The notes: generated by a model not told the origin, from the letters alone. A stretch of DNA of 64,000 nucleotides from Eubacteriales bacterium mix99 (GCA_038396605.1 CP121690.1:1706500-1770499), one strand, 5' to 3'. Positions 16,195 through 24,386 are shown, numbered from the stretch's first letter. Numbers and translations are program-made.

Positions 16195-17076
16195 ATGGAT
16201 AAATCATCTATACGTTTGCGCCGCATTGTAATATCTGCGGTATTTCTCAGTATTTCGCTTGTACTTAAAACAGCCTTTTCATTTCAAATCCCCTTGTTTG
16301 GACAGAATGGAATGAGCATTGGCATATCCGGTATTTTTTCTATCCTTCCTTCCATTTTATTTGGGCCTGTTTATGGGGCTGTGACATCCGGACTTTCGGA
16401 CCTGTTGGGACACTTCCTGAAGCCCATGGGTCCCTTTATTCCTCTCATGACACTGATTGCTGCTGCCGGCGGATGGATCCGTGGCTGTCTGTGGAAGATT
16501 CTGCGGAATCGGGATGTCAGGAGGATGCGGATCGCAGTGGCTGTCCTGTCTGTATTATTGCTGCTGTTCGGCATCTGCAATATGGCATTTCTGTCCGCAG
16601 ACGGTATTGATAAATCATTTTATGACAGGGTACGGATGGACGACATCCATACGGAACGGATGCACCTTGTCAGCAGACTTCTTGTTGCCAGGACAATGAA
16701 TATGAAGGACCCTTCCGGGAATCTTGCAACATATCTATTTTTTACAACTTCCGGTCTGATCGGAAGCGCCGCGTTCGGAATCCTTCTGTTGCTCCTGGAT
16801 CTTCTGATCTCCAGGAAAGTGCGGAGTAACCAGGGGGGAGGGCAGACGATGCCATTGCTTCTGGCCATGATAGGTTCCGGCCTGATCGTTACCACACTCA
16901 ATACAATGGTAATGAGGGAGATGGTCTATACATCATGGAAAATGCTGCCGTTTGTCGTTCTGTGGATTCCCCGCGTAATCGAAGAGATTCTTGCAAATAT
17001 CATCAAGACCTATTTTGTTGCAGTGCTCCTCAGTGCTCTGAACCGACAGAGAGGGATAAAAGAAATGGTCTCCTAG
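16195..17076 (+). CDS. folT: ECF transporter S-component for folate (FolT)
   Basis: A 293-residue membrane protein. The N-terminal half (LKTAFSFQIPLFGQNGMSIGISGIFSILPSILFGPVYGA, given here as its beginning and end) matches the substrate-binding S-components of energy-coupling-factor transporters: a membrane helix set with the glycine-rich stretch FGPVYGAVTSGLSDLLGHFL. The folate assignment rests on the upstream THF riboswitch. Usual FolT proteins are about 170-200 residues; here about 100 extra residues (roughly 100-210) separate the helices. The protein needs the EcfA1/A2/T module, which is encoded at 53.5-56.0 kb. The ATG is fixed by the abutting leader ORF. Confidence 0.82.
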   Translation: MDKSSIRLRRIVISAVFLSISLVLKTAFSFQIPLFGQNGMSIGISGIFSILPSILFGPVYGAVTSGLSDLLGHFLKPMGPFIPLMTLIAAAGGWIRGCLWKILRNRDVRRMRIAVAVLSVLLLLFGICNMAFLSADGIDKSFYDRVRMDDIHTERMHLVSRLLVARTMNMKDPSGNLATYLFFTTSGLIGSAAFGILLLLLDLLISRKVRSNQGGGQTMPLLLAMIGSGLIVTTLNTMVMREMVYTSWKMLPFVVLWIPRVIEEILANIIKTYFVAVLLSALNRQRGIKEMVS

Positions 17077-17144
17077 AAAAAATTTTGTCTGAAAGGAAGG
17101 ATTTTATACATATTTATTGTATTCTATTTATAAAGGGGGAATAA

Positions 17145-17195
17145 ATGGAGGAGGAGTATACAAAAAATGGATTTGCTGCTATTTTTACTAAATGA
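17145..17195 (+). CDS. Possible 16-residue leader peptide overlapping the kinase start
   Basis: An ATG at 17145, behind AAAGGGGGAATAA, opens a 16-codon frame (MEEEYTKNGFAAIFTK) that ends 28 nt inside the kinase gene in another frame. Its first codons also form the GGAGGAGGAG ribosome binding site of the kinase. The overlap could couple translation, but it may be incidental. Confidence 0.25.
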   Translation: MEEEYTKNGFAAIFTK

Positions 17196-18543
17196 TGTGA
17201 TTTTTGTTGCCCTGGAAGGAGCTACACTTCTCTACCTGTTCCTTTATGTACTGGGTGATTCGGACTTTTTCCGCAAAAGTCCGACCAAAGCTATCTTTTT
17301 TATAGCCCTGTATCTCGTCGTGGGCCATGTTTTTGCATTGTATCGGGAGTTCCCGGTCACATTGCTTTATGTACTGTTTTGCTGGTTGGTGCTTGCGTAC
17401 CTGACCAAAACGAATCTTTATCTTTCCGCCATCGCCAGTGTCACTGTATTTTTAATTTATGGGGTTACGGAAGTGGTTACCTCGATCCCTGTCCTGGCGG
17501 TTATGGGCTTGCCTTTTCCCGCTGCTCTGGGTAACAGGGGTATGCAGGCAAAAGCACTTTTGGTGATCCGGCCGATACAGATTGCGCTGATTTTTCTGAT
17601 TACCAGGTTCCGATTCAATAACAGTTTTTTTCAGAGCCAGGTTTTCCGCAAGGATAATTCTTCCTCCGCATATCTGTTTATTGTCCTCTTGTTCATGAGT
17701 CTCTTTTACAGCAATATAGCAAAGTACATAGAGAATATCAGGGCTCTGGTAACCAGTGGTCTTCTGTTTCTCGCTGTATTAGTCATGGGCATCATGGATA
17801 CAAAGGAGCGGATGAAGCTGCTGGACATTGAAAATCAGCTGAAGCTTCAGAAGGAATATTCCAGAAGCATGGAGCTGGTGATTGACGCAGTCCGAAAGGA
17901 AAAGCATGACTATCAGAATCATCTGAGTACTTTGGTCGCCCTTTGCACCATGGATGAACCGGAGGCAATCGGCCGGGTCAAGTCCTATGCCCAGAGGCTT
18001 ACCAGCGCAACCAGCACAAGTTTCCGCTTTTACAATACCGGCAACAAGTATCTGGATGGCCTGCTGGCGGTAAAAAACAATCTTGCGAAGGATAAGAAAA
18101 TCTTTTTTGAGGTGGATACGGAAATGTCTCTGGAAGATATCGAGGTGGATGATGTTGATCTGACAACGATCGTCGGAAACATTGTTGACAATGCCTTCGA
18201 TGCTGTGGCAGCAAATCCGGAGGAGAGCAAAAAAATTGTCTCCCTTGATATTTTTGAAGAAGAGGGGAAATGCTGTATTTCCATATCCAACAATGGCCCG
18301 GAAATTTCCGATGTTCATAAGAAACATATTTTTGATTACAAGTATTCGACGAAAAGCAAAGGGGAAGGGGAGCGGGGCTATGGCCTGTTCATCGTGAAAG
18401 AGCTGGTGGACCGGAACAATGGAAAGATTATCTTCAATAGCTCAGAGTTTGAAACGGAATTCCGTATTTTGTTTCGCCGCAGTGAAAAATCTGTCTCATC
18501 ACATGTTGATCCGAACAATTCCATGTTGAAGAGTCATATCTGA
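17167..18543 (+). CDS. Orphan GHKL-type sensor histidine kinase
   Basis: A 458-residue protein with six to seven membrane segments in residues 1-210, a linker helix, and a cytoplasmic kinase part. The phosphoacceptor region is EKHDYQNHL with H247 and H252. The ATP-binding domain has the N box NIVDNAFDAV (from N338), a G1-like SISNNGPEI and the G2 box GERGYGLFIVKEL. This layout resembles the AgrC/CitA-like kinases that sense peptides or small molecules. Start is an ATG behind GGAGGAGGAG. No response regulator lies within at least 1.5 kb on either side, so its partner is elsewhere. Confidence 0.88.
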   Translation: MDLLLFLLNDVIFVALEGATLLYLFLYVLGDSDFFRKSPTKAIFFIALYLVVGHVFALYREFPVTLLYVLFCWLVLAYLTKTNLYLSAIASVTVFLIYGVTEVVTSIPVLAVMGLPFPAALGNRGMQAKALLVIRPIQIALIFLITRFRFNNSFFQSQVFRKDNSSSAYLFIVLLFMSLFYSNIAKYIENIRALVTSGLLFLAVLVMGIMDTKERMKLLDIENQLKLQKEYSRSMELVIDAVRKEKHDYQNHLSTLVALCTMDEPEAIGRVKSYAQRLTSATSTSFRFYNTGNKYLDGLLAVKNNLAKDKKIFFEVDTEMSLEDIEVDDVDLTTIVGNIVDNAFDAVAANPEESKKIVSLDIFEEEGKCCISISNNGPEISDVHKKHIFDYKYSTKSKGEGERGYGLFIVKELVDRNNGKIIFNSSEFETEFRILFRRSEKSVSSHVDPNNSMLKSHI

Positions 18544-18711
18544 TGTCATTTTTTTCAAAAATTTAACCTCTTTATTGTCCCTGGATTTACGCCATATGGA
18601 ATCGGACGGTTCCTTCCGATAAAAAAGAAAGACAAGCATGAAAAACTGATGTAGAATAGGGATATGGGAAGACTACTCATATTCCTATTTTTATTTTGGA
18701 GTGAAAGCTTA

Positions 18712-19164
18712 GTGAGCGAATTGCTGGATTATATCAAAAGCAGCACGGGGGAAGCAATGGACCGGTCCCGGGTGCGCAGGATGCATCCGCTGGTACTGGC
18801 TTATATCGGGGATACGGTATACGATTTGTTTGTAAGAACCCATTTGATCCTTACCAATGACATCCCGGTTCACCAGCTGCATGTCAGGTCGATTTCCTTT
18901 GTCAATGCCGGTTCCCAGTCGGAGACCCTGCATGATATTGAGGAACGGCTGACGGAGGAAGAGCGATACATTGTCCGAAGGGGAAGAAACGCAAAACCCG
19001 GTTCTGTTCCGAAAAATGCAGATGTGGCGGAATATCATTGGGCCACCGGCTTTGAATCGCTTTTGGGCTATTTGTATCTGAGCGGACAGGAAGAACGCCT
19101 GTGCGAGGTTCTTGGTTTTGCAATGGATGCCAGACAAGGGGGAAACCGCCCCCGAAAGGATTGA
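18712..19164 (+). CDS. mrnC: Mini-ribonuclease III, 23S rRNA maturation
   Basis: A 150-residue catalytic-domain-only RNase III that trims 23S rRNA precursor as a dimer. The motif HPLVLAYIGDTVYDLFVR is at residues 25-42 with the catalytic Asp at D34; a later Glu lies in FESLLGYLYLSG. There is no double-strand RNA-binding domain, as usual for Mini-III. I chose the GTG at 18712, behind GGAG, because it matches the usual N-terminus; the frame is open to an ATG at 18664. It directly precedes rlmB, the conserved Firmicutes neighbour. Confidence 0.9.
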   Translation: MSELLDYIKSSTGEAMDRSRVRRMHPLVLAYIGDTVYDLFVRTHLILTNDIPVHQLHVRSISFVNAGSQSETLHDIEERLTEEERYIVRRGRNAKPGSVPKNADVAEYHWATGFESLLGYLYLSGQEERLCEVLGFAMDARQGGNRPRKD

Positions 19165-19187
19165 ATGCGGGAGAAAGGATGTTGTTT

Positions 19188-20093
19188 ATGAAAAGAGAAA
19201 ATCGGGAAAAAGGCAAAAGGGCAAATGGTTCGCGGCAGAATCCCAGACTGAACGATAGATATGGGGAGGAGCGGGATATTCGGAAAAGAGGAAACCGCCG
19301 CTACGAAAAAAAGGAGGATGGGCGGTCCGAAACGGGCCGGATGGATCCGGTCCATGATGATTGCGATGAAGGTTATATCGAAGGAAAACGTCCGGTGCTG
19401 GAAGCTTTGAAATCCGGACGGACAGTGGAAAAACTGTTGATTGCCCGCGGAAGCAGGGAAGGGTCCGTCCGGGAGATATACAGTCGCGCCAGGGAAGCCA
19501 AAATTGTGATTCAGGAAGTGGACCGGAAGCGCCTGGATGAGATTTCCGAATCCGGGGCGCACCAGGGAGTTCTGGCCTTTGTCACCCCCTATCAGTATGT
19601 GGAGGTGGAAGATATCCTTTCCAGGGCAGAGGAGAAAGGGGAAGCACCTTTCCTGATCGTTTTGGATGAGATCATGGATCCCCATAATCTTGGCGCGATT
19701 CTTCGGACAGCGGAATGCTGCGGTGCCCATGGGGTGATCCTTCCAAAACGGAGGTCGGTGGGCATGACTCCTGTTGCAATGAAGGCTTCTGCCGGTGCTG
19801 CGGAGTATTTGTCTGTTGCAAAGGTTCCCAATCTTGTCCATACCTTGGAGGATCTGAAACAGCGGGGGATCTGGATTGCAGGTGCAGCCACGGAAGGTGT
19901 GGAGTATACAGCTCAGGATCTTGCCGGGCCGATTGCACTGGTAATTGGCAGCGAAGGAAAGGGAATCGGGCGTCTGATCCGGGAAAAATGCGATTTTCTG
20001 GTCCGGATTCCCCTCAGAGGCAGGATAGAATCCCTGAATGCTTCTGTGGCAGCCGGAGTTCTGATGTATGAGGTGGTTCGGCAGAGAGGATGA
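19188..20093 (+). CDS. rlmB: 23S rRNA (guanosine-2'-O)-methyltransferase
   Basis: A 301-residue SpoU/TrmH-family enzyme that methylates a 23S rRNA guanosine with S-adenosylmethionine. The knotted SPOUT domain shows NLGAILRTAECCGAHGVILP, IGSEGKGIGRLIREKCD and the C-terminal IPLRGRIESLNASVAAGVLM. The first 60 or so residues are an Arg/Lys/Glu-rich, probably disordered extension, longer than in most RlmB proteins (about 245-250 residues), which may help RNA binding. The ATG at 19188 follows GAGAAAGG; an ATG at 19179 is the alternative. It lies 23 nt after mrnC. Confidence 0.9.
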   Translation: MKRENREKGKRANGSRQNPRLNDRYGEERDIRKRGNRRYEKKEDGRSETGRMDPVHDDCDEGYIEGKRPVLEALKSGRTVEKLLIARGSREGSVREIYSRAREAKIVIQEVDRKRLDEISESGAHQGVLAFVTPYQYVEVEDILSRAEEKGEAPFLIVLDEIMDPHNLGAILRTAECCGAHGVILPKRRSVGMTPVAMKASAGAAEYLSVAKVPNLVHTLEDLKQRGIWIAGAATEGVEYTAQDLAGPIALVIGSEGKGIGRLIREKCDFLVRIPLRGRIESLNASVAAGVLMYEVVRQRG

Positions 20094-20166
20094 CAGAGGA
20101 TCCCGGCAGCCCGGAAAAATGCAGAACTTCGTTTCGGGCGGGAGGCGCCGGAGGCGCAAAGAGAGC

Positions 20167-20196
20167 TTGACTTATCAGAATTATGTAATGTATAAT
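20167..20196 (+). promoter_or_regulatory. Promoter of sigH
   Basis: TTGACT (20167-20172), an 18-nt spacer and consensus TATAAT (20191-20196), 47 nt before the sigH start. Confidence 0.65.
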
Positions 20197-20243
20197 GAAA
20201 TATGATGTGTAACTCAAGCGATGGAACATTGGGGGAGACGCGG

Positions 20244-20885
20244 GTGGAAGTTATGATATGGAGAGATCCTTACGATCATTATTCTGAAATGCCCGATGAA
20301 CAGGTGGTGGAGTATGCCAGAGCCGGTGAGGAGGAAGCCCTGGAATATCTGATTAAGAAATACCGCAATTTTGTACGTGCCAAGGCGCGCTCTTATTTTT
20401 TGATCGGAGCGGATCGGGAGGATATCATTCAGGAAGGAATGATCGGATTATATAAAGCCATCCGGGATTTTCAGGCGGACAAGCTGTCTTCCTTCCGCGC
20501 CTTTGCCGAGCTTTGCATTACCCGTCAGATTATTACTGCGATCAAGACGGCTACCCGTCAGAAGCATATCCCCCTGAATTCCTATGTATCTTTGAATAAG
20601 CCTATTTATGATGATGAGTCGGACCGGACCCTGCTGGATGTATTGTCCGGCACGCGGATATCGGATCCGGAGGAGCTTATTATCAGTCAGGAGGATTTCA
20701 GCAGCATTGAATCCAAGATCAGTGAGCTGCTTAGTGATCTGGAATGGGAGGTTTTGTCTTCCTATCTGGAAGGGAAGTCCTATCAGGAAATCGCCACGGA
20801 TCTGGATCGTCACGTGAAATCCATTGATAACGCATTGCAGCGTGTTAAGCGTAAATTGGAACGTTATTTGAAGAGCAAGGACTGA
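20244..20885 (+). CDS. sigH: RNA polymerase sigma-H factor
   Basis: A 213-residue sigma-70 family factor of the SigH type, which in Firmicutes directs early-stationary-phase and sporulation genes. Region 2 is seen as YRNFVRAKARSYFLIGADREDIIQEGMIGL in part (about residues 50-80) with the aromatic/acidic melting segment after it. Region 4 ends the protein with the helix-turn-helix SYQEIATDLDRHVKSIDNAL. I chose the GTG at 20244, seven nt behind GGGGGAG; the frame is open to 20202. Its place between rlmB and the rpmG-secE-nusG genes is the one known for sigH. Confidence 0.93.
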   Translation: MEVMIWRDPYDHYSEMPDEQVVEYARAGEEEALEYLIKKYRNFVRAKARSYFLIGADREDIIQEGMIGLYKAIRDFQADKLSSFRAFAELCITRQIITAIKTATRQKHIPLNSYVSLNKPIYDDESDRTLLDVLSGTRISDPEELIISQEDFSSIESKISELLSDLEWEVLSSYLEGKSYQEIATDLDRHVKSIDNALQRVKRKLERYLKSKD

Positions 20886-20908
20886 AAAAGAAATAAATAA
20901 AAATATCA

Positions 20909-20937
20909 TTGACAAATGAAGTGCCCGGGATTAAAAT
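20909..20937 (+). promoter_or_regulatory. Promoter of the tRNA-tuf transcript
   Basis: TTGACA (20909-20914), a 17-nt spacer and TAAAAT (20932-20937), 25 nt before the first tRNA. Confidence 0.75.
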
Positions 20938-20962
20938 AGTAAATGGTTTTGTGACAGGCAAT

Positions 20963-21036
20963 GCGGGTGTAGCTCAATGGCAGAGTTCCAGCTTCCCAAG
21001 CTGGCTGCGTGGGTTCGATTCCCATCACCCGCTCCA
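20963..21036 (+). tRNA. tRNA-Gly (anticodon CCC)
   Basis: The acceptor stem GCGGGTG/CACCCGC, D-arm GTAGCTCAATGGCAGAG, anticodon arm CCAGC-TTCCCAA-GCTGG and T-arm GTGGGTTCGATTCCCAT all pair fully. The loop puts CCC at 20995-20997. The 3' CCA is encoded (21034-21036). It reads GGG codons only by strict pairing, so another tRNA-Gly must exist elsewhere. Confidence 0.95.
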
Positions 21037-21144
21037 TAAGGAAGACTGGAATGTCAGAAGCCTGGTGTCAGGATCTGTTTTAGAGAAACCGTAAAGCGGC
21101 GGACTGGATTCCACCTTCTGATTTCCAACTTTCAATCTTAAAGT

Positions 21145-21220
21145 GCCCATGTAGCTCAGCAGGTAGAGCGCCGCCATGGTAAGGCGGAGGTCATCGGTTC
21201 AAATCCGATCGTGGGCTCCA
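21145..21220 (+). tRNA. tRNA-Thr (anticodon GGT)
   Basis: Acceptor stem GCCCATG/CGTGGGC (one G-T pair), anticodon arm CCGCC-ATGGTAA-GGCGG with GGT at 21178-21180, T-arm with GGTTCAAATCC, and an encoded CCA (21218-21220). It reads ACC and ACU. It lies 86 nt before tuf and is probably cut from the same transcript. Confidence 0.95.
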
Positions 21221-21306
21221 AATGAATTCGTTCATGAAACACCAGGATAAGTTGTACAGACCACTTACGGATTTTCATGGATCAAACAAAGGAGGACAAA
21301 TGAATC

Positions 21307-22518
21307 ATGGCAAAGGCAAAATATGAGAGGACAAAACCCCATGTCAATATTGGGACAATCGGGCATGTAGACCACGGCAAAACCACTTTGACGGCAGCGA
21401 TTACAACGATTCTGGCAAAGCTGGGAAAAGCACAGGCCACGAAATATGATGAGATTGACAAAGCCCCGGAGGAGAAGGAAAGAGGAATTACCATCAATAC
21501 CGCCCATGTGGAGTATGAGACCGATAAACGGCATTATGCCCACGTGGACTGTCCCGGGCATGCGGACTACGTAAAGAACATGATCACAGGAGCTGCCCAG
21601 ATGGACGGAGCGATTCTGGTGGTATCCGCAGCAGACGGCCCCATGCCGCAGACAAGGGAGCATATTTTGCTGGCACGGCAGGTGGGAGTGCCCAACATCG
21701 TTGTTTATCTGAACAAGATTGATCAGGTGGACGATGAGGAGCTTCTGGAGCTGGTGGAGCTGGAAGTGCGTGACTTGCTGACAGAGTATGACTTTCCGGG
21801 GGACGACGTACCGATTATCAAGGGATCTGCCCTGAAGGCACTGGAAGCAGTCAACAGCGGAGCGGATGTGAAGACGGATCCGTGGTGCAAGTCGATATTT
21901 GAGCTGATGGATGCAGTGGACGAATATATCCCCACACCAAAGCGCAGCAATGACAAGCCATTTTTGATGCCGGTGGAGGATGTCTTCACCATTACTGGAC
22001 GGGGAACGGTTGCGACCGGGAGAGTGGAGCGCGGTACGGTAAAGATCTCTGATCCGGTGGAGATTGTGGGACTGGAGCCCAAGGCCAAATCCACAGTGGT
22101 TACCGGGGTCGAGATGTTCCGGAAGGTGCTGGATCAGGCAGAGGCCGGAGACAATATCGGAGTGCTGCTGCGTGGCATTCAGAGGGAGGAAGTGGAGCGC
22201 GGGCAGGTATTGGCCAAGCCCGGGACGGTTCATCCACACACGGAGTTCAGCGGACAGGTTTACGTATTGAAGAAGGAGGAAGGCGGACGGCATACCCCGT
22301 TCTTCAATGGTTATCGCCCACAGTTCTTTTTCCGGACGACAGATGTGACCGGGGACATTGAGCTGCCGGAGGGCGTGGAAATGGTCATGCCCGGGGATCA
22401 TATAACGATGAACGTAAAGCTGATTACCCCCATTGCCATGGAGGAAGGTCTGCGGTTTGCCATTCGCGAAGGTGGAAAGACTGTTGGCGCAGGCGTTGTT
22501 TCTTCCATAAAAGAATAA
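21307..22518 (+). CDS. tuf: Elongation factor Tu, copy 1
   Basis: A 403-residue GTPase that delivers aminoacyl-tRNA to the ribosome. The GTP-binding motifs are GHVDHGKT (residues 19-26), DCPGH and NKID; the switch segment [13 protein letters not shown] is intact. Domains 2 and 3 follow to the typical end [10 protein letters not shown]. The ATG is behind AAAGGAGGACAAATGAATC. This copy follows the Gly and Thr tRNA genes and ends before a terminator, so it forms its own unit. It is almost identical to copy 2 at 37534; the only protein difference I find is N369 here against D369 there. Confidence 0.98.
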   Translation: MAKAKYERTKPHVNIGTIGHVDHGKTTLTAAITTILAKLGKAQATKYDEIDKAPEEKERGITINTAHVEYETDKRHYAHVDCPGHADYVKNMITGAAQMDGAILVVSAADGPMPQTREHILLARQVGVPNIVVYLNKIDQVDDEELLELVELEVRDLLTEYDFPGDDVPIIKGSALKALEAVNSGADVKTDPWCKSIFELMDAVDEYIPTPKRSNDKPFLMPVEDVFTITGRGTVATGRVERGTVKISDPVEIVGLEPKAKSTVVTGVEMFRKVLDQAEAGDNIGVLLRGIQREEVERGQVLAKPGTVHPHTEFSGQVYVLKKEEGGRHTPFFNGYRPQFFFRTTDVTGDIELPEGVEMVMPGDHITMNVKLITPIAMEEGLRFAIREGGKTVGAGVVSSIKE

Positions 22519-22566
22519 ATGAGGCAGGGAATCCAATAAGATTCCAATAGAAAAATGGGAATAGGG

Positions 22567-22600
22567 ATAAGTAAGGGGTGTTTCCCCTTGCTTATTTTTT
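22567..22600 (+). terminator. Intrinsic terminator after tuf copy 1
   Basis: ATAAGTAAGGGG (22567-22578) pairs with CCCCTTGCTTAT (22584-22595) around TGTTT; one G-T pair in 12. A six-T run follows. Confidence 0.92.
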
Positions 22601-22617
22601 CGGAAGAAATATCCTGG

Positions 22618-22646
22618 TTGACAGTTGTTTTGAGATATGGTAAATT
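22618..22646 (+). promoter_or_regulatory. Promoter of the rpmG-secE-nusG operon
   Basis: Consensus TTGACA (22618-22623), a 17-nt spacer and TAAATT (22641-22646). A TATAAT further on (22654-22659) is badly spaced for this -35. Confidence 0.6.
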
Positions 22647-22659
22647 ATATAGGTATAAT

Positions 22660-22821
22660 GGTTACGATGAAAGGTCTTTTTTACCGTTTTTGCAGTCCGC
22701 TGGAAATGATTATGGTGTCAGGATAATTGCGAAGTCAGGTATTTTTCAGCCCTTTGCCATGAGAAATTCCATAAGAAAGGAACAACGGATGGATGCCGGA
22801 TACTGAAGCGAGGTGTGGACA
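22660..22821 (+). other. Leader of the rpmG operon
   Basis: About 160 nt separate the promoter from rpmG. I see no strong hairpin or tRNA here; many Clostridia have tRNA-Trp in this neighbourhood but none is present. A 19-codon frame from the ATG at 22668 lacks a ribosome binding site. Confidence 0.4.
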
Positions 22822-22971
22822 ATGAGAGTGAAGGTTACTATGGCTTGTACCGAATGCAAACAGCGTAACTACAACACCATGAAAAATAAGAAGAATAACC
22901 CGGATCGACTGGAAATGAGAAAATACTGTAAATTCTGCGGGACGCATACCCTCCATAAAGAAACGAGATAG
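22822..22971 (+). CDS. rpmG: 50S ribosomal protein L33, zinc form
   Basis: A 49-residue protein of the large subunit. Two CxxC pairs (C9/C12 in ACTEC and C36/C39 in YCKFC) show the zinc-binding C+ form, as opposed to the zinc-free paralogue made under zinc shortage. It ends in the typical HKETR. The gene precedes secE and nusG, its standard place in Firmicutes. The start ATG follows AGGTGTGGACA. Confidence 0.95.
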   Translation: MRVKVTMACTECKQRNYNTMKNKKNNPDRLEMRKYCKFCGTHTLHKETR

Positions 22972-22994
22972 GTCACCACTCGGGGGATAAGGAT

Positions 22995-23255
22995 GTGAGA
23001 GAGATGGGGAAAAAGAAAGAAGCCAGGAAAGAGAAGGACGTTAAAAAAAAGCAGGTTGCAAAAAAGGGAAGCATGTGGCTCCGCATCCGGAAATATTTCA
23101 GGGGAGTTGCTTCTGAACTGAAGAAGGTCAGCTGGCCGACCCGAAAGGAGCTGATCAATTCCACAGCAGTTGTTTTGGTTTTCATTGTAGTTTTTGCCGC
23201 TGCTGTAGGTCTGATTGATTTAGGCCTGGGGTCACTTCTTAAACTGATTACTTAA
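22995..23255 (+). CDS. secE: Preprotein translocase subunit SecE
   Basis: An 86-residue single-span membrane protein of the SecYEG channel. A Lys-rich cytoplasmic N-terminus leads to the amphipathic motif YFRGVASELKKVSWPTRKEL, the signature of SecE, then one transmembrane helix (about residues 56-80). I chose the GTG at 22995, seven nt behind GGGGGA; an ATG at 23004 is in frame. It is co-transcribed with rpmG and nusG. Confidence 0.93.
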   Translation: MREMGKKKEARKEKDVKKKQVAKKGSMWLRIRKYFRGVASELKKVSWPTRKELINSTAVVLVFIVVFAAAVGLIDLGLGSLLKLIT

Positions 23256-23298
23256 AGAAGGAGGAGAAGGTCAGGAGAAAACCTGAACCTTTGGTTTT

Positions 23299-23844
23299 AT
23301 GTCTGAAATATCTGAAACAGAAAAAGAAAATCCACAAGGCAGATGGTATGTGATTCACACTTATTCCGGATATGAGAACAAGGTGAAAGCCAACCTGGAG
23401 AAGGCGGTGGAAAACCGCGGCCTGCAGGATTTGATTTTTGAGATCAAGGTTCCCATGGAAGAACAGATAGAAGAAAAGGACGGCAAGCGAAAAGCCGTCA
23501 TGCGCAAGATATTTCCCGGGTATGTCATGATCAAGATGATCATTACGGATGATTCCTGGTATGTCATACGCAATACGAGGGGCGTGACCGGGTTTGTCGG
23601 GCCGGGATCCAAGCCGGTTCCACTGTCCGATGATGAAGTGCGCTCTATGGGAGTGGAAAATATTCCGATTCGGCTGGATGCGGAGATTGGCGACAATGTG
23701 CGTGTCACAAAAGGCCCCCTGGAGAACTTTATCGGTTCCATTGAGGAGATATTTCCGGAGAAACAAAAGGTCAGGGTATTGGTATCCATGTTCGGCAGGG
23801 ATACCCCTGTTGAGTTGGAGTATAATCAGATACAAAAAATTTAA
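23299..23844 (+). CDS. nusG: Transcription termination/antitermination factor NusG
   Basis: A 181-residue factor that binds the RNA polymerase clamp and links transcription with translation or pausing. The NGN domain starts with GRWYVIHTYSGYENKVKANL and contains the FPGYVMIKM strand. The C-terminal KOW domain begins near residue 128 (GDNVRVTKGPLENFIGSIEE). Located between secE and rplK as in most bacteria. The ATG at 23299 lacks a perfect ribosome binding site (GGTTTT precedes it), which may lower expression relative to neighbours. Confidence 0.96.
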   Translation: MSEISETEKENPQGRWYVIHTYSGYENKVKANLEKAVENRGLQDLIFEIKVPMEEQIEEKDGKRKAVMRKIFPGYVMIKMIITDDSWYVIRNTRGVTGFVGPGSKPVPLSDDEVRSMGVENIPIRLDAEIGDNVRVTKGPLENFIGSIEEIFPEKQKVRVLVSMFGRDTPVELEYNQIQKI

Positions 23845-23887
23845 CGCTATTACGTTGTTTTAATTTCGAAAAAGGAGGTGTGTACCA

Positions 23888-24313
23888 ATGGCGAAAAAGA
23901 TTACCGGCTATGTCAAGCTGCAGATTCCCGCCGGCAAGGCAACACCTGCACCACCGGTAGGCCCTGCTCTGGGACAGTACGGCGTGAATATCATGGGCTT
24001 CTGCAAGGAATTCAATGCACGGACCGCAAAGCAGGCAGGTATGATCATACCTGTTGTAATTACGGTTTATCAGGACAGATCCTTTACATTTATTACGAAA
24101 ACCCCTCCTGCTGCCGTTCTGATCAAGAAGGCATGCGGGATTGACAAGGCTTCCGACCGCCCCAATGAAAACAAGGTTGCAAAAATAACCAAAAAGCAGG
24201 TTCAGGAAATCGCGGAAACAAAGATGCCTGATCTGAATGCTGCCAGTCTGGAAGCTGCGATGAAAATGGTTTCAGGAACTGCCCGCAGTATGGGCGTCAC
24301 GGTTGAGGAATAA
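23888..24313 (+). CDS. rplK: 50S ribosomal protein L11
   Basis: A 141-residue protein of the GTPase-associated centre. It shows [20 protein letters not shown] at the N-terminus, containing the conserved proline-rich loop, and the RNA-binding C-terminal domain ending in [10 protein letters not shown]. The start follows AAAGGAGGTG. It pairs with rplA downstream. Confidence 0.97.
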   Translation: MAKKITGYVKLQIPAGKATPAPPVGPALGQYGVNIMGFCKEFNARTAKQAGMIIPVVITVYQDRSFTFITKTPPAAVLIKKACGIDKASDRPNENKVAKITKKQVQEIAETKMPDLNAASLEAAMKMVSGTARSMGVTVEE

Positions 24314-24386
24314 CCCCATCTTCTGTGAAATGAGAAAGTGGCAGGGTAATCTGGAGTGCCCGTTAGGACCACAAGGAGGAATCACG

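Noticed and set aside
21265-22536. A 423-codon frame opposite tuf, repeated opposite the second tuf
   Set aside because: Both come from antisense reading of the two near-identical tuf genes; the His/Cys-rich translation is typical shadow.
22660-22821. tRNA-Trp or T-box in the rpmG leader
   Set aside because: No cloverleaf, no T-box sequence and no encoded CCA; the region seems unstructured.
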